NCBI RefSeq assembly: GCF_018691265.1
Contig: NW_024881282.1
Location: forward strand, 50,041,122 to 50,105,121
Origin: Tyto alba
Lineage: Eukaryota > Chordata > Aves > Strigiformes > Tytonidae
Direction of reading: 5' to 3'
Length of the DNA stretch: 64,000 nt
Of this stretch, positions 13,577 through 24,314 are shown in pieces. Under the pieces are notes generated by a model, which was given only the letters and a program-made list of their open reading frames with translations, did no database searches and had not been told where the DNA came from. How positions within the stretch are numbered: the stretch's first letter is position 1; every line of letters starts with the position of its first letter. A program made the translations under genes and the position numbers.

Positions 13577-14236
13577 ACCGACACTAACAACACTTAACAG
13601 AGTAGGAGAGTGAGAATCATTGCCACACCTTGAGAACACCTTCCCCCCACCCCTCCCTTCTTCCCGGGCTCAGCTCTGCTCCCGATATCTCTACCTCCTC
13701 CCCCAGTGGCGCAGGGGCAGGGAATGGGGGGTGCAGTCAGTGCTGCTGCTTCATCTTTGGTGAGGGGAGCTTCTGGAACTTCTTCCCCCTGCTCCATCGT
13801 GGTCCCCCTCTTACAGGAGACAGTCCTCCACAAACTTTTCTCTGACATGAGTTCCTCCCATGGTCCGCAGCATTCCCCACACTGCTCCGTCATGGGTCAC
13901 TAACTTCCTCCAACTGGATTCCCTCCCACGGCTGCAGCCCTTCCTGAGCTGCTCTGGCGTGGGACTCCCCCGCATGCTGCAATCCTCCCAGCGCTGAATT
14001 ACAGCAGCGGGGCTGCCTTTTCCCACAAGACCCCGGCCTTCTTCGGGCACAGCACCTTGATCATGCAGGCGAAAAACACAGGCCATAAATCAATGTCTGC
14101 TCCACCGTAGATCTTCATGGGTGGCAGGGGGGCCGCCCTGCCATCTCACCACAGGATACAGGGGGGTCTCTGCTCCGGCACACCTCCCCCCTCCTTTCTT
14201 CCTCAGTTCCTCCACTGACCTTGGTGTTCATGCAGC

Positions 14237-14286
14237 TGCCCGTCACAAGTCCGACTGCCCGTCACAAGTCCGACTGCCTGTCACCA
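14237..14286. repeat. 19-bp tandem repeat inside LTR copy B
   Basis: The 19-bp unit TGCCCGTCACAAGTCCGAC occurs exactly at 14237-14255 and 14256-14274. A diverged third partial unit follows at 14275-14286. The duplication lies just downstream of the TATA-like box in the LTR's own direction and is absent from copy A. Confidence 0.9.
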
Positions 14287-14294
14287 CATCCCTT

Positions 14295-14302
14295 CTTAAA
14301 TA
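14295..14302 (-). promoter_or_regulatory. TATA-like box of LTR copy B
   Basis: TATTTAAG on the minus strand, identical to 5834-5841 in copy A. An inverted CCAAT box at 14325-14329 lies between it and the heat-shock-element-like site. Promoter role inferred from order and conservation. Confidence 0.5.
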
Positions 14303-14375
14303 CGTTATTGCAGAGGCGCAGCCGATTGGCTCAATATCCCAAACAGAAGTGGAGCTGATGTGGAGCTGGGGGAGC

Positions 14376-14388
14376 TTCGAGAAGCTTC
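14376..14388 (-). promoter_or_regulatory. Perfect three-unit heat-shock element in LTR copy B
   Basis: TTC-GA-GAA-GC-TTC, identical to 5922-5934 in copy A and within the same 12-bp palindrome (14379-14390). It lies 73 bp upstream of the TATA-like box in the LTR's transcription direction, with a CCAAT box between them. Confidence 0.55.
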
Positions 14389-14460
14389 TCACAGGGGGCC
14401 ACCCTTATAGCCCCCTCCCCTGCTACCAAAAAGCCCCACCACTCACTCAAACACAGGACA

Positions 14461-14465
14461 TTCAG
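14461..14465. repeat. Target-site duplication TTCAG, right copy
   Basis: Exact repeat of 13376-13380, flanking the outer end of LTR copy B. Confidence 0.8.
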
Positions 14466-14898
14466 TCAGTGAAAGACAGGCTCTGGCAGTCTTCCTTCCC
14501 CTATCCCTCCAGGCCCTTACCTCTCCTTCACTTCAGCCGATGCTGCCTTTTCCTCTGGCTTGGCTCAGCCTCACTCAGCTCCCGTAGCCCCATCTCCCCT
14601 TCACAGGCCTGTGCCTTTTTAACCACCTCTTCTCCAAAGAAGCAGGGACTCCTTTCAGTGCACCTGAAAGGGCTCTTAGGCAGCAAGGTGTGAAAAAGCT
14701 ACAGCACAGAGAGGAGAAAAAAAATCATGGGGTTTGGTTGTTAGGTTTAAAAGAAGCAAGCCAAACATTTTGCAGTGTAGCTTTGAATTTTCCTCTACAT
14801 GAAGAGGAATGTTGTGTGCATTTGTAACAAAGGTACCAAAGCTCGAGCACACAAAGCTACAGTATTCCCACCATAAGCATTAGAGATGTTTCAGTAGG

Positions 14899-14957
14899 TA
14901 TAGCCCGCAGAGGTGGCCACTACATCTCAGGAGTTATAGCCCGCAAAGGTGGCCACT
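14899..14957 (+). repeat. 23-bp direct duplication at 36-bp offset
   Basis: A 23-bp word starting TATAGCCCGCA occurs at 14899-14921 and again at 14935-14957 with one mismatch (G to A). The 13-bp interval is unrelated. It is not obviously part of a known repeat family. Confidence 0.85.
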
Positions 14958-16594
14958 CCTCTCTCATGGTGGCTATTGACCATGATAGCCTGATAATGGC
15001 GAGGCCCACACAAGTGACATGGAGAAGAGTCTCTGACTGCAATGGATTGGAAACCCACCCGGAAAAGGCAAGTGGAAAAGCAAGAAAGAGAAGGAACGGG
15101 TCACTCTTTGCAAAAGCACCTGTGCAGGGAAGGAGTCACTCTGATGGAGATAAGGCCAAATGCAGACTGGTACTCTTTGGATACAGGGCAGGCAGAGGAA
15201 GACTTGACCCTGCATGGACCCACTGGGGTATCAGTGCCAATGCCAACATCTCCAGTTAACGGCGCTCGGGATGTTTACACATTTTCACTCGCACTGGTCT
15301 TCATGCTGGTTCAGATTACTACAGCAGAAAGAGTGGGAGAAGGCACAAGGACAAGAGTCAACCAGCTTGCTTTGCAGGAGGGACAATCTCAGCTGGCTTT
15401 GGGGAAAGCTTTCCACCTTTGGCAGCAGTGCACATACAGAGGGGCTGCCCTCAGGGAAGGTTGCGACAGGTGAGGCCAGCCAGAGCCCCAGCTCTCGTTT
15501 GCTCTGCAGTCCTGAGAAGGGCTCAATCCATCACCCACATGCAGAGGATGGCTGATGATTTCTTCATTTCTGTATCATTGCTCTTCTTTCTTGTGTTTTT
15601 CCTTTCCTGCATGTCCCAGCATGCCCCTTCCAAACCTTCAGATAAAACACTCAGCAATAAAGCAAGTGGCACTGACATTGAGTGAAACCAAGGAGTGTGA
15701 AGCTGGCACTTCACTGAGATGAATGGGGTGGAAAGGTTCATGCTTTTCTGTTAAGGCTGTCTGCAGACTCACACAGACAACGTTACATTAATTAGACTGT
15801 GGGAAGATTTTATTGTCAAGCAAAACAGTTAGAAATTCACTTGTTTTAACAGAAACTTAGATGTGGTACTCTATGACGCGGTCACACCAGTCTTGTTAAC
15901 TCATCAAACAGCTGAGTCTTGGACGCAAGGAAGTTACTTTACATGCAATTGCAGCAAAAACTGTAAATTCTGCCTAACGAAAAGGGACTTTTCCAGACAG
16001 CTCAAATCCATGCTCTTGTCTTTACAGTTCAGTACTCATTTAAGAGCAGTTCTAGTCTGAGGATTATCTTTACAGAAAATAGTACAGTCAGACTCCATAT
16101 TTACAATTTTTTCCAGAGACTTCCAGATCCACTCACCTTGTTAAAAGTAAAAAGAACATAATTTCTCTTTTTCCTAGACTACTTGTCCTCCAAATTTAGC
16201 CCAGAACCCAAAATTCAAAAAAGGCTATTGTAGCCTTGGTTTTCCACTACCTCAGGGAGCATCACTAATAAGGTTCTAAACCATAGTCAGGAGTTTTAAC
16301 CATCTCAGTCATTGCTGTGGTGCCCTCAGGGTATGCAGAAAGACTACAGCCAGCCTAGGTCCTTTCTGTATGGTTGCAAGGCCCAGGCATGGTCCTGCTG
16401 CTGCTGCAGCTGCCCGTGGCCGCTCGCCTGTTAACTCACCTGGTGCCTGGCACAGGTAGCGCCATGGAGCTCTTTTTCCCTCACTTTCAAAATAAAAGGT
16501 TACCCCTTCTGCCTTCATTTGTGGTTGGTCACAAGGTGGGCTCACCCAGCTGCCAAACGGCCAATATCTCCATGAAGCAACATACAGAATTAAC

Positions 16595-16614
16595 TTTTTT
16601 TTTTTTTTTTTTTT
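16595..16614. repeat. Poly-T tract (20 bp)
   Basis: Uninterrupted run of 20 T. It could be a slippage tract or the tail of a minus-strand retrocopy. I see no recognisable retrocopy body next to it. Confidence 0.9.
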
Positions 16615-19600
16615 CATCAGCCTACGGTAGTTTTTATGCTAATTCTAATTCCTACTGTACCTTTGGAAGGAATACTCACTGTAGGTGAGTGGTAGGTAAG
16701 CAAAGGAAAAGAAGTAAAACCCAAGTAACTATATCCTAACACTAGGTTTCATCTTGCTCCCTCTAGTTCTTGATGCACGGAGCTCTTGGCAGAGATGAAC
16801 CGTGCATCAGTGGCTGGGATGTCCAGCCCAGATGAGAGGTGTTGAGCCCTCTTCTTTCAGGCAGAAGACCTCTGATGGCTTTGGTCAGTTCTGCTTCTAG
16901 CTGGCTACTATATTTTGGGAGAGGAAAGAAGAGACATTCCCTTTCTGCATTTTAAAGTGTAAAGATCACACACTCCTAATTCTGTGTAAAATTAGTTCTC
17001 CTGATTCCAATGGAGGCCACCAACTTCTTCATGACTTTCAGGAGAGATGCTTGGGGAAACGACCTAATTGGAAATCACAGTCAGATTTAGGCAGACACCT
17101 AGTCCTGACAAAGGCACTTCTGGGTCTTTCCAAAGATTTAGGCACTGGGAAATGCCAGAGTCAAACCTTGTGGTGCTTAAGCAATTCAAATATCTCCAGG
17201 CTGTAAGCAGGAAAGCAGCTGGCTGGCATTTTCCATGCTTCTTGATTTAGGTGTCTACACTTTGCCTAAACTACACTTTCACACCCTGTATTTTGGCACT
17301 GATGCCTAAATTGAGGAAAAGACCTGTTGAATACACAGATATTCTCCGACCAACTAGCAACCACTTTAATTAACTCCTACATGAGCAGAAAATTGACAGC
17401 CTGATGTCATGTTTGATGTCAATGCTGGCAACATTAACATTGATAGTAAGTGATCCTGTAATGAGACTGATATTTTATTCAGTGACTGGTGAAAGCTAGA
17501 GAATTGGCAAGATTAGGCTGGTGGAAGATTAAAATGTTACTGGGAGAAGCAATCAAGGAACCTTTGAATAGGAGCATTACTTTGGTTTGCAACTGAAACG
17601 CAAACCAAAGATGCCCAGCCAGCACCTGACAATCATGTAGTTGCATTAGCTGGCATGGGGTCTCTCAAGTCCAACTGGTTGGGAGCTTGAAAAACTACTG
17701 TCCATTACATTTATCATCTCCTGATTATTCTATTTACAACACTCTTTCCTCAGGGAGTCCCCTGGAGCCCCTGGATGAGCTGCTGCACAACCACTGAATG
17801 CAGCAATTGTACTGTGGACGCTCCTACTGTAAGCACACGCCTTGGGCACTCAAGAATCTGCACTGGCAAGCTGTTAGTTTTCACCTATAATTACCAAAAT
17901 GGCTTGGGATCTGCCTGTTTGTGAGACACTTCTCTCCCCAGGTGATCAGATTGTCACAGTGGCACTCAGCGGATGCACTCAAGCTGTCGCCTTGACAATT
18001 TAAGAAAGAGCAGGACCTGCTTGCAATGATTTTGCTGAAGAGGGCTTCAAGCCTTGAGATATCTTCCCTTAGCTTGGACAGAAAGGTAAAATTCCCTGGA
18101 ATCTCTTGACTTTCACAAGTGCCCCGTAAAATCTAATAGAGCTTTTGCAGTGATGACAGCAGTGGTAAAGAGGAGGCATGCAATCAGTATTTTTGAGTTG
18201 GACAGGTTATTGTTTATCTACATTTCACTATTCAGCAATTAGTCTGTAAATAGAAAGGACACCACTGCATCCAAACTGGCAAAAATGAAGGACTGTATCT
18301 TTTTTGAGAACATTAAGGAGAGTGGGGGAGAAAGGGATCACAGGTCACTGACAGAAACAAATCAAATTAGTGGTAAGACTTGTACTGACAAAGAGATCTT
18401 ACATTTCAGAGTGGAACATGAGAGCCCTCCACATTTTCATTAACAAATGAACTCACGACCTACTATTTCCAAACAATCCATCCACAGTGTTCAGATCAAA
18501 CACCCAATCTATCAACACTGTGGGAACAAAAAATGTAGTTTGAGCTTAATTTGGTTCATTTTTCCTCTTTGTAAAGCACCACACATCTTAGCCTGATATT
18601 CATTTTACCTACAACTCTCTACCTGATTTACATTCACATGCCAATATACCTGCTATCAAATTTGCTCACACCTTTTCCTTGTAGACCCCAAGAGCTGAGC
18701 ACAGAAAGTTAATGTTGGTAGTTTAATGCCTTTAGAGGGAGAATTAAAAGCTGTTCTCCTCACATCAAATTAATCCCAGTTTGTTTGAATCTAAAATATA
18801 TAGCAAGGGGTGAGTCCTTTGATCCTTATCAAACAGCTGAAATATGCCCACATGTACAGAGATTGAGATTAGCATGAATTTACATAAAACTGTGGGAACA
18901 ATAGAGACCTGTGTGAAAGAGTGGGCTGTATGAGGGAACACAAGTACACATACCACCCATGGGCAATCACTATTTAGTAGGAATGGTCACGTTTGTTCTG
19001 TGTGATGGATGAACAGCAGATTAACTGACAGTGTTTTGATGCTGGTTTTAGAACAGATGCTTGAAATTAGGTGAAATCTAGATAATGGGGTCAAAGAGAC
19101 TGAGGATATGAGGTTATTGGCTCCAGATAATAATTTTCTCAATTTTTACCCCATTCATAAAGCCAGATCCTTGGTGTGTGTCCTACTTCACCACCTCCAG
19201 AAGTTCAGGAGAATGAGATCCCATCTTTGGCTCTCTGGAAACTCCCCTAATCCAAGAGATTTCCAACACCTTCAGAGCAGGGCAAAGTGACCTAGCCTTT
19301 GGACTTTGACACCCAAAGTGCTAAGAAAATTTTTCTGACCTTAGTCCACAGTGAAAGGCTTTTCACAGGATTTCTTTGCTGAGCTGTAGGGACTGTTAGA
19401 CTCTTAACTCAAAGATGCAGCTCACTCTCAGGAATAAACCAGCATCAGGTTTACAAACTAAATAAGCTACAAGTTGCTGCCGCCTTCTGCAAAATGGCAT
19501 TCCTCCATGCAAAAGTTGGTTTTACTTTACACGCTTAAGTTTGCTTCAGCCCATTTGTGGGAGATCAGAAGAGGTCTTACTCTGTCAGGACCAGAATTTA

Positions 19601-19824
19601 CTGGTTAATAATCAGTGATTAATATCTCAAGCAAAAGCATGGAAGTTGGTCATAGAAGAAAACATTAAACAGACAGCACTGTGGATCCTACCACAAACAA
19701 TGAGATGAAATCTGCAACATTATCCACATTTGGCTTAGAAAGAAATGGAGGAGCTTCTGATGGCACCATTATTACAGTTATTATTTGCAGCATTTGTGAA
19801 ATGTCTTGTTCACAGTGTGTCAGC

Positions 19825-20045
19825 ATGGTTGAAGCTGGAAGGGATGCCTGGAGACTGTCTAGTACAACCCCAGCCCAGAGCAGGGTCAGCCACAAGTTCC
19901 TCAGGGCTGGGTACTACCAGGTTTTCAGTGCTTTCAGGACAGCCCATGCAAAGTGTTGATCACCCTCACGGTGAAAATGTTTTTCTTCTGTTCACATTCC
20001 ATTTTCTGGACTGTTACACTCACCCCGTGCCCCTCTTTGCACCAG
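19825..20045 (-). mobile_element. CR1 LINE 3' fragment, antisense
   Basis: The plus strand follows the reverse complement of the CR1 3' region: a 'ctggaaggga' block, a 'tctagt.caacccc' block, 'agagcagggtcag', a 'ctcaggg' block, an 'agtgttgatcaccctcacggt' block, then 'gaaaa.gttttt.ctt' and a 'gtgcccctc' block. These are the non-coding tail and last codons of bird CR1 elements, so the insert reads on the minus strand. Internal small deletions mark it as degraded. It forms the start of a 219-codon plus frame (19745-20404) that is therefore not a gene. It ends close to a TCC microsatellite. Confidence 0.85.
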
Positions 20046-20117
20046 CCACTCCAGTTCTTAGAGCCCTGCTGTGCCTCTGCCCAGTGCGGGGCCTCCCCGC
20101 TTCCCAAGATCGGCTTC

Positions 20118-20178
20118 CCTCCTCCTCCTCCTCCTCCTCCTCCACCTCCTCCTCCTCCTCCTCCTCCTCCTCCTCCCT
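20118..20178. repeat. (TCC)n trinucleotide microsatellite
   Basis: About 20 near-perfect TCC units with a single CAC interruption in the middle. On the complementary strand it is an uninterrupted-purine GGA run apart from that position. It gives long low-complexity frames in several directions (poly-Pro, poly-Ser, poly-Leu, poly-Glu, poly-Gly), none of which is evidence of a gene. Confidence 0.97.
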
Positions 20179-23100
20179 CCGGGATTGTGTGGCAGCCAGC
20201 CACCAGAGCAGGGCTGTCACCTCAACAGGGTCAGCAAGTGCTGGGAGACACCCTGTGCTGGAGTACGAGGGCATCCACGTGAGAGGCAGGAGAGGAGAAG
20301 GAACTCCTGGTGCCACCCTGCACTATGGCACCCACCATGGGTGTAAAACCTGGCCTCTCCTTCCCCCTCCTGCCCGACCAGACCAGACAGGGAGCAGGAA
20401 CTAAAGCATCACCCAACCTTTGCATAGCTATGGCTGTATTTGATGATTTCACAATAGCACAATACAGCCCGTGGCTCTGCCTCCTCACACATTTCAGCCC
20501 TGGGATGTCACTCGGGCAAATATTTTCCTGGCCTTGCCCCGGGTGAGTGACTGATCTCCAGGGACTCCCACCAGGAGAGGTCCCTGCACACAGCCCTAAG
20601 ACATGAACCTCTCCTTGTCATCAGTGGTTCCCTCAGGTTAATTACCCCACTTTAACAAAGCAGCTGTAATTTTTTCAGGATTATATAAACAATGCCTGTC
20701 TCCTTATCTATTGAAGTTCCAATCTAGCCCCTCATCACCACATTTTCTTGGCTGTAATTATAACATTATTAATGGTTATCCATCCTCTGTGAAGTAAAGT
20801 AATCTTGACTACACCAGTTAATCAATACTTGGACAAATGAACTGAGCTTTTCCCTGGGCTAGGACAAGTAATTGAAATTATGAGATGTGATCAGCCGGTG
20901 AAGTACGGTTACTAACACAGGCATCTGGTAGAGAAGTGAAGTTTTAAATATCTATCAAAATACTCTGGTTTCACAGAGATAGTATTTCTTTCCGTCTAGT
21001 TAAGCACTTGTCAGAAACCATTAGCTTTAGCTAATCAGTTATCATCCTTCTGAGGAATGACAAGCGAGTCTAGTGGACTGACTATTGAGATCCCTTGCTG
21101 GCACCATTGTCCATCTGTCCGTGTGAGCACTGAACAGAAGGCATCGCATTCACAGTGAGGTCACAGGACATCAAAGGGAAAAGCATCAGAAGGCAGGGTG
21201 AATACGGACCTAAGAAAATAGCAATTCACTATAAGTCTTGAATGCTTTGAGGCATCTGGTAGTCAATATGGATTAGTTACATTATGTTTGCTCTGTTTTC
21301 TGCATAAGAACCGCACGTGCAACTTCACAGAACCCTGGGCAGCAATTATGACGTAGGAGACCATGGAAAAATCTGCTCAGAAAATAATCTGGCCTCTTTT
21401 TAATTTATGTGTACATACATACGCACACTGTAAAACTGTATTGCCTAACTGAGGAGCCAAACACAAGATTAATTAGGGCAAATGGTAATTTAAACACAGA
21501 AGGGAATGAGAGCAATAAAATGTCAGATTGCTTGTTTGCTTTAATCCGAAAGGACTAGAATAGGTTAGTTTTTGTTTAGGGCTTTACAGATCCCAGTACT
21601 GGGAAATGCCCAACAGTGAAGGACATGTGCAGGCTTCAAGCATTTAAGCAAATGTGTGAAAGTAGATGTACTGTCTGTCATCCCACCACAAAACATTTTT
21701 CAGGAATCTGCAAGAAATAAAGGTCCTTTCTGCAGTAGCAAAGATGAAGCCATCTTCTGGAAGGGAAACACTAGTCATATTTCACCACGCTGTAGTGCTC
21801 CAGGCAACTGAAAATAAGGTTGTAAGAGTAAGTCACAGGGAACAAATGCTGTCTACAACAACTACTGGGGTAAGAGTGCCAGCGAAGCTGGAAGTGGAGC
21901 AGTCACTCTCTTGAACTTGGTGGTGGTAGAAAGGGAAGGTTTGTTTTCATCACTTGCTTACCAACAGAAGGAAAACATTTTTTTTCCCAGTTGCTGGTTT
22001 CTTTCCCTTATGCTATGCCCATTAGAAAGAAGAAAGTCGGGAATTTAAGGGAATCCAGAGAAATCTGCTGTAGCTCCTTGGTCATAAAAATGGCTTTGTG
22101 CAAATTCTGCCTAGACTTACTTTAAAACAGCCCTTGGGCCACCATGACCTATACTTCTTAGCTCAAAGAGTTACCTAACTGCCAAGGACCATCACAGCAT
22201 GGTAACTCTTCAGGCGCATTCCTCCTGCTCCTCTAGATACATGATTTATTTCAGAGCTAAACAAAAGGAAAGGTTCCACTTAGATTCAGACCACTGCCAA
22301 GGTCTGCTTGGAACTTGCTAAGGTCAGAAAGATATGGGGTGAGAGCCATCCAACTGAATGGAAACACCCAGTAATGCCACATTTGCAGTAACTACCCAAG
22401 GCTAACTTCACAGAGAAAAGCACTCCCAGGCTACATTTCATATCATCCCGAAGTAAACACCTCACAGGAGAAATTTGCCCCTGTTGCCCTGTATTTGCTC
22501 CTGCAATCCAAAGGGAACACTGCATTTCTCCATTTTAGGGGGAGTAGATTAATTGTACCACTGCAAATCCAAGCCACGAAGCCAGTACTGCTGGCTTGCC
22601 CAGCAAACCCAGGCCCAGTGTACTGCTTCCAGAAAGGGCAGCAGTAAAATCACCCAGAGACTCAGCAGGCATTTAACCAGGCACCTCTATCCCAGTGTCA
22701 TTGAGGGAGGTCACCCTGGGTGCTGATTTTGGTTCTCAACTGAGGATTCTCCTCCTGTGCATGGACAGATGTACTGATACCTTAGGATTTATAAGACACT
22801 AACAAAAAAGGACATATTTTTTTCTTAATATGTTAAGATTAGGTAACTCCAACTCTTCTGCTATTGATAATCTTAAATCTCTCTCCCCTAACAAAGTCAT
22901 GTAGGCTGTTTTTGTCTAACCTTCTGTCCCTCTTCCATTGTATCTATAGGAAAAAGGAAGATACCTTACCTCTGCTATGCAGAGTTCTCCCTTGGGTCTC
23001 CAGGAATAATGTGCAAAATGGGTGCTATGAAATTCATGTTCTTCAGTTGCTCTGAAGCCACTGATGGGTGCCATTCCCAGTAATGCAGGTTCCCTTCATT

Positions 23101-23390
23101 GACTGCCCTACCTCCGCAAGATCCTAGATTTCAGCATGCACACTGACTGCTGCTGCCACCATCAATTTAAGCAGCTCTCAGGCTAAAAGCATTTTTAGCA
23201 TCATGTTTATGGTGAGCATAAGGAGTAGACTCAGATTCTCCCATGAAGGAACAGTCTCATCACTATCTAGCAGAAGGGACTGCGACAAGTAATTGCTGAT
23301 ATTTTAGCTATGTAATTTGAAATAAGACTGATAAATCATCAACTATGCAGGCTGTTACCCTTATTAATAGCTTTCATAGCTATCCACTTG
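20179..23390. other. Intergenic DNA, no gene seen
   Basis: After a GC-richer part (20179-20600) the sequence becomes AT-rich, with several TAATTA/TTAATTA-type words between about 20635 and 20900, the core bound by many homeodomain proteins. I see no coding exon or named repeat. The TAATTA cluster could be an enhancer or simply base composition. Confidence 0.5.
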
Positions 23391-24314
23391 GTGGATAAGG
23401 AATTGGCTGGATGATCACACTCAAAGAGTTGTGGTCAACTGCTCGACGTCCAAGTGGAGAGCAGTGATGAGTGGTGTTCCTCAGAGGTTGGTATTGTGAC
23501 CGGTGCTGTTTAACATCTTTGTTGGTGACATGGACAGCATCCAGAGGGACCTGGACAGGCTTGAGAGGTGGGTCTTCATGAAGTTAAAGAAGGACAAGTG
23601 CAAGGTCCTGCACAAGGGTTGGAACAATCCAATGCACAAATACAGGCTGGGCGAGGAGTGGATTGAGAGCAGCTCTGAGTAGAAGGACTTGGGCGTATTC
23701 ATGGATGGAAAACTGAATGCAAGTGAGCAATGTGCACTTGCAGCCCAGAAAGCCAACCATGTCCTGGGCTGCATCAAGGGAAGTGTGGCCAGCAGGCTGA
23801 AGGAGGTGATTCTCTCCCTCTACTCTGCTCTTGTGAGATCCCACCTGCAGAGCTGTGTCCAGCCCTGGGGCCCCCAACATCAGAAAGACATGGACCTGCT
23901 CGAGTGGGTCCAGAGGAGGCCACAAAGATGATCAGGGGGCTGGAGCACCTCCCTTATGAGGACAGGCTGAGAGAGTTGGGGTTGTTCCTGAAGCCTTATA
24001 GGAGCCTTTCAGTAAAGGGGGATACAGGAAAGGTAGAGAGGGACTCTTTAGGACAAGGGGTAATTGTTTTAAACTGAAAGAGGGTAGATTTAGATTAGCT
24101 ATAAGGAAGAAATTCTTTCCTGTGAGGGTGGTGAGGCACTGTCAGAGGTTTCCCAGAGCAGCTGTGGCTGCCCCCTCCCTGGGAGTGTCCAAGGCCCAGC
24201 TGGACGGGGCTTTGAGCAACCTGGGCTGGGGGAAGGGGTCCCTGCCCAGGGCAGGGGGGTTGGGACTAGATGGTCTTTAAGGTCCCTTCCAACCCAAACC
24301 ATTCTATGATCTTT
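23391..24314 (+). mobile_element. 5'-truncated CR1 LINE with broken RT remnant
   Basis: This is a plus-strand CR1 retroposon. Its 3' end has the typical bird CR1 tail: 'gatggtctttaaggtccctt', then 'ccaaccc' and 'attctatgat'. Upstream is the C-terminal part of the CR1 reverse transcriptase: a 'GVPQ.LVL.PVLFNIF' block (about 23475-23520), then a 'DLDRLERW' block, 'KCKVLH', '[10 protein letters not shown]', '[16 protein letters not shown]' and '[10 protein letters not shown]' (to about 23860), then the '[20 protein letters not shown]' block (23928-23987). The frame is interrupted by stops and shifts, so it is a dead copy. The segment between the 'LFNIF' and 'DLDRLERW' blocks is missing about 30 codons and would have held the catalytic F/YADD motif. 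The 5' limit is approximate. CR1 elements leave no clear target-site duplication. Confidence 0.93.

Larger units (their letters stand above)
13381..14460 (-). mobile_element. Complete solo ERVL-type LTR (copy B)
   Basis: This is a 1,080-bp solo LTR with TG...CA ends and a perfect 5-bp target-site duplication TTCAG (13376-13380 and 14461-14465). The plus strand begins TGTCATGGTTTGAG, the reverse complement of the 3' end of a common bird LTR type, so the element reads on the minus strand. In that direction the order is a heat-shock-element-like site (14388-14376), a CCAAT box (14329-14325), a TATA-like TATTTAAG (14302-14295), a poly(A) signal AATAAA (13576-13571) and the 3' terminus. No gag, pol or env remains, as expected after recombination between two LTRs. 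A 190-codon plus-strand frame at 14121-14693 crosses the element's outer border and is not a gene. A 19-bp tandem duplication lies at 14237-14286. Confidence 0.9.
14466..19824. other. Intergenic DNA, no gene seen
   Basis: Non-coding. It contains a short near-exact direct duplication (14899-14957) and a 20-bp poly-T tract (16595-16614). Around 17090-17290 the 'ttaggca' and 'ttaggtgtct' words recall old amniote repeats, but not clearly enough to name. Open frames at 14966-15473 overlap in two plus frames and one minus frame and match no family I know. Confidence 0.5.

Noticed and set aside
14121..14693. 190-codon plus-strand open frame
   Set aside because: It lies mostly in LTR copy B, antisense to it, and crosses the LTR border.
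15042..15473. 143-codon open frame, considered as a possible retrocopy exon
   Set aside because: No family resemblance, two other overlapping frames, no poly(A) tail nearby.
19745..20404. 219-codon plus-strand open frame, the longest in the window
   Set aside because: It runs through an antisense CR1 fragment and the TCC microsatellite; its serine run comes from the microsatellite.
23689..24077. Two plus frames resembling a protein domain
   Set aside because: These are the decayed CR1 reverse-transcriptase remnant, reported as part of the mobile element and not as host genes.
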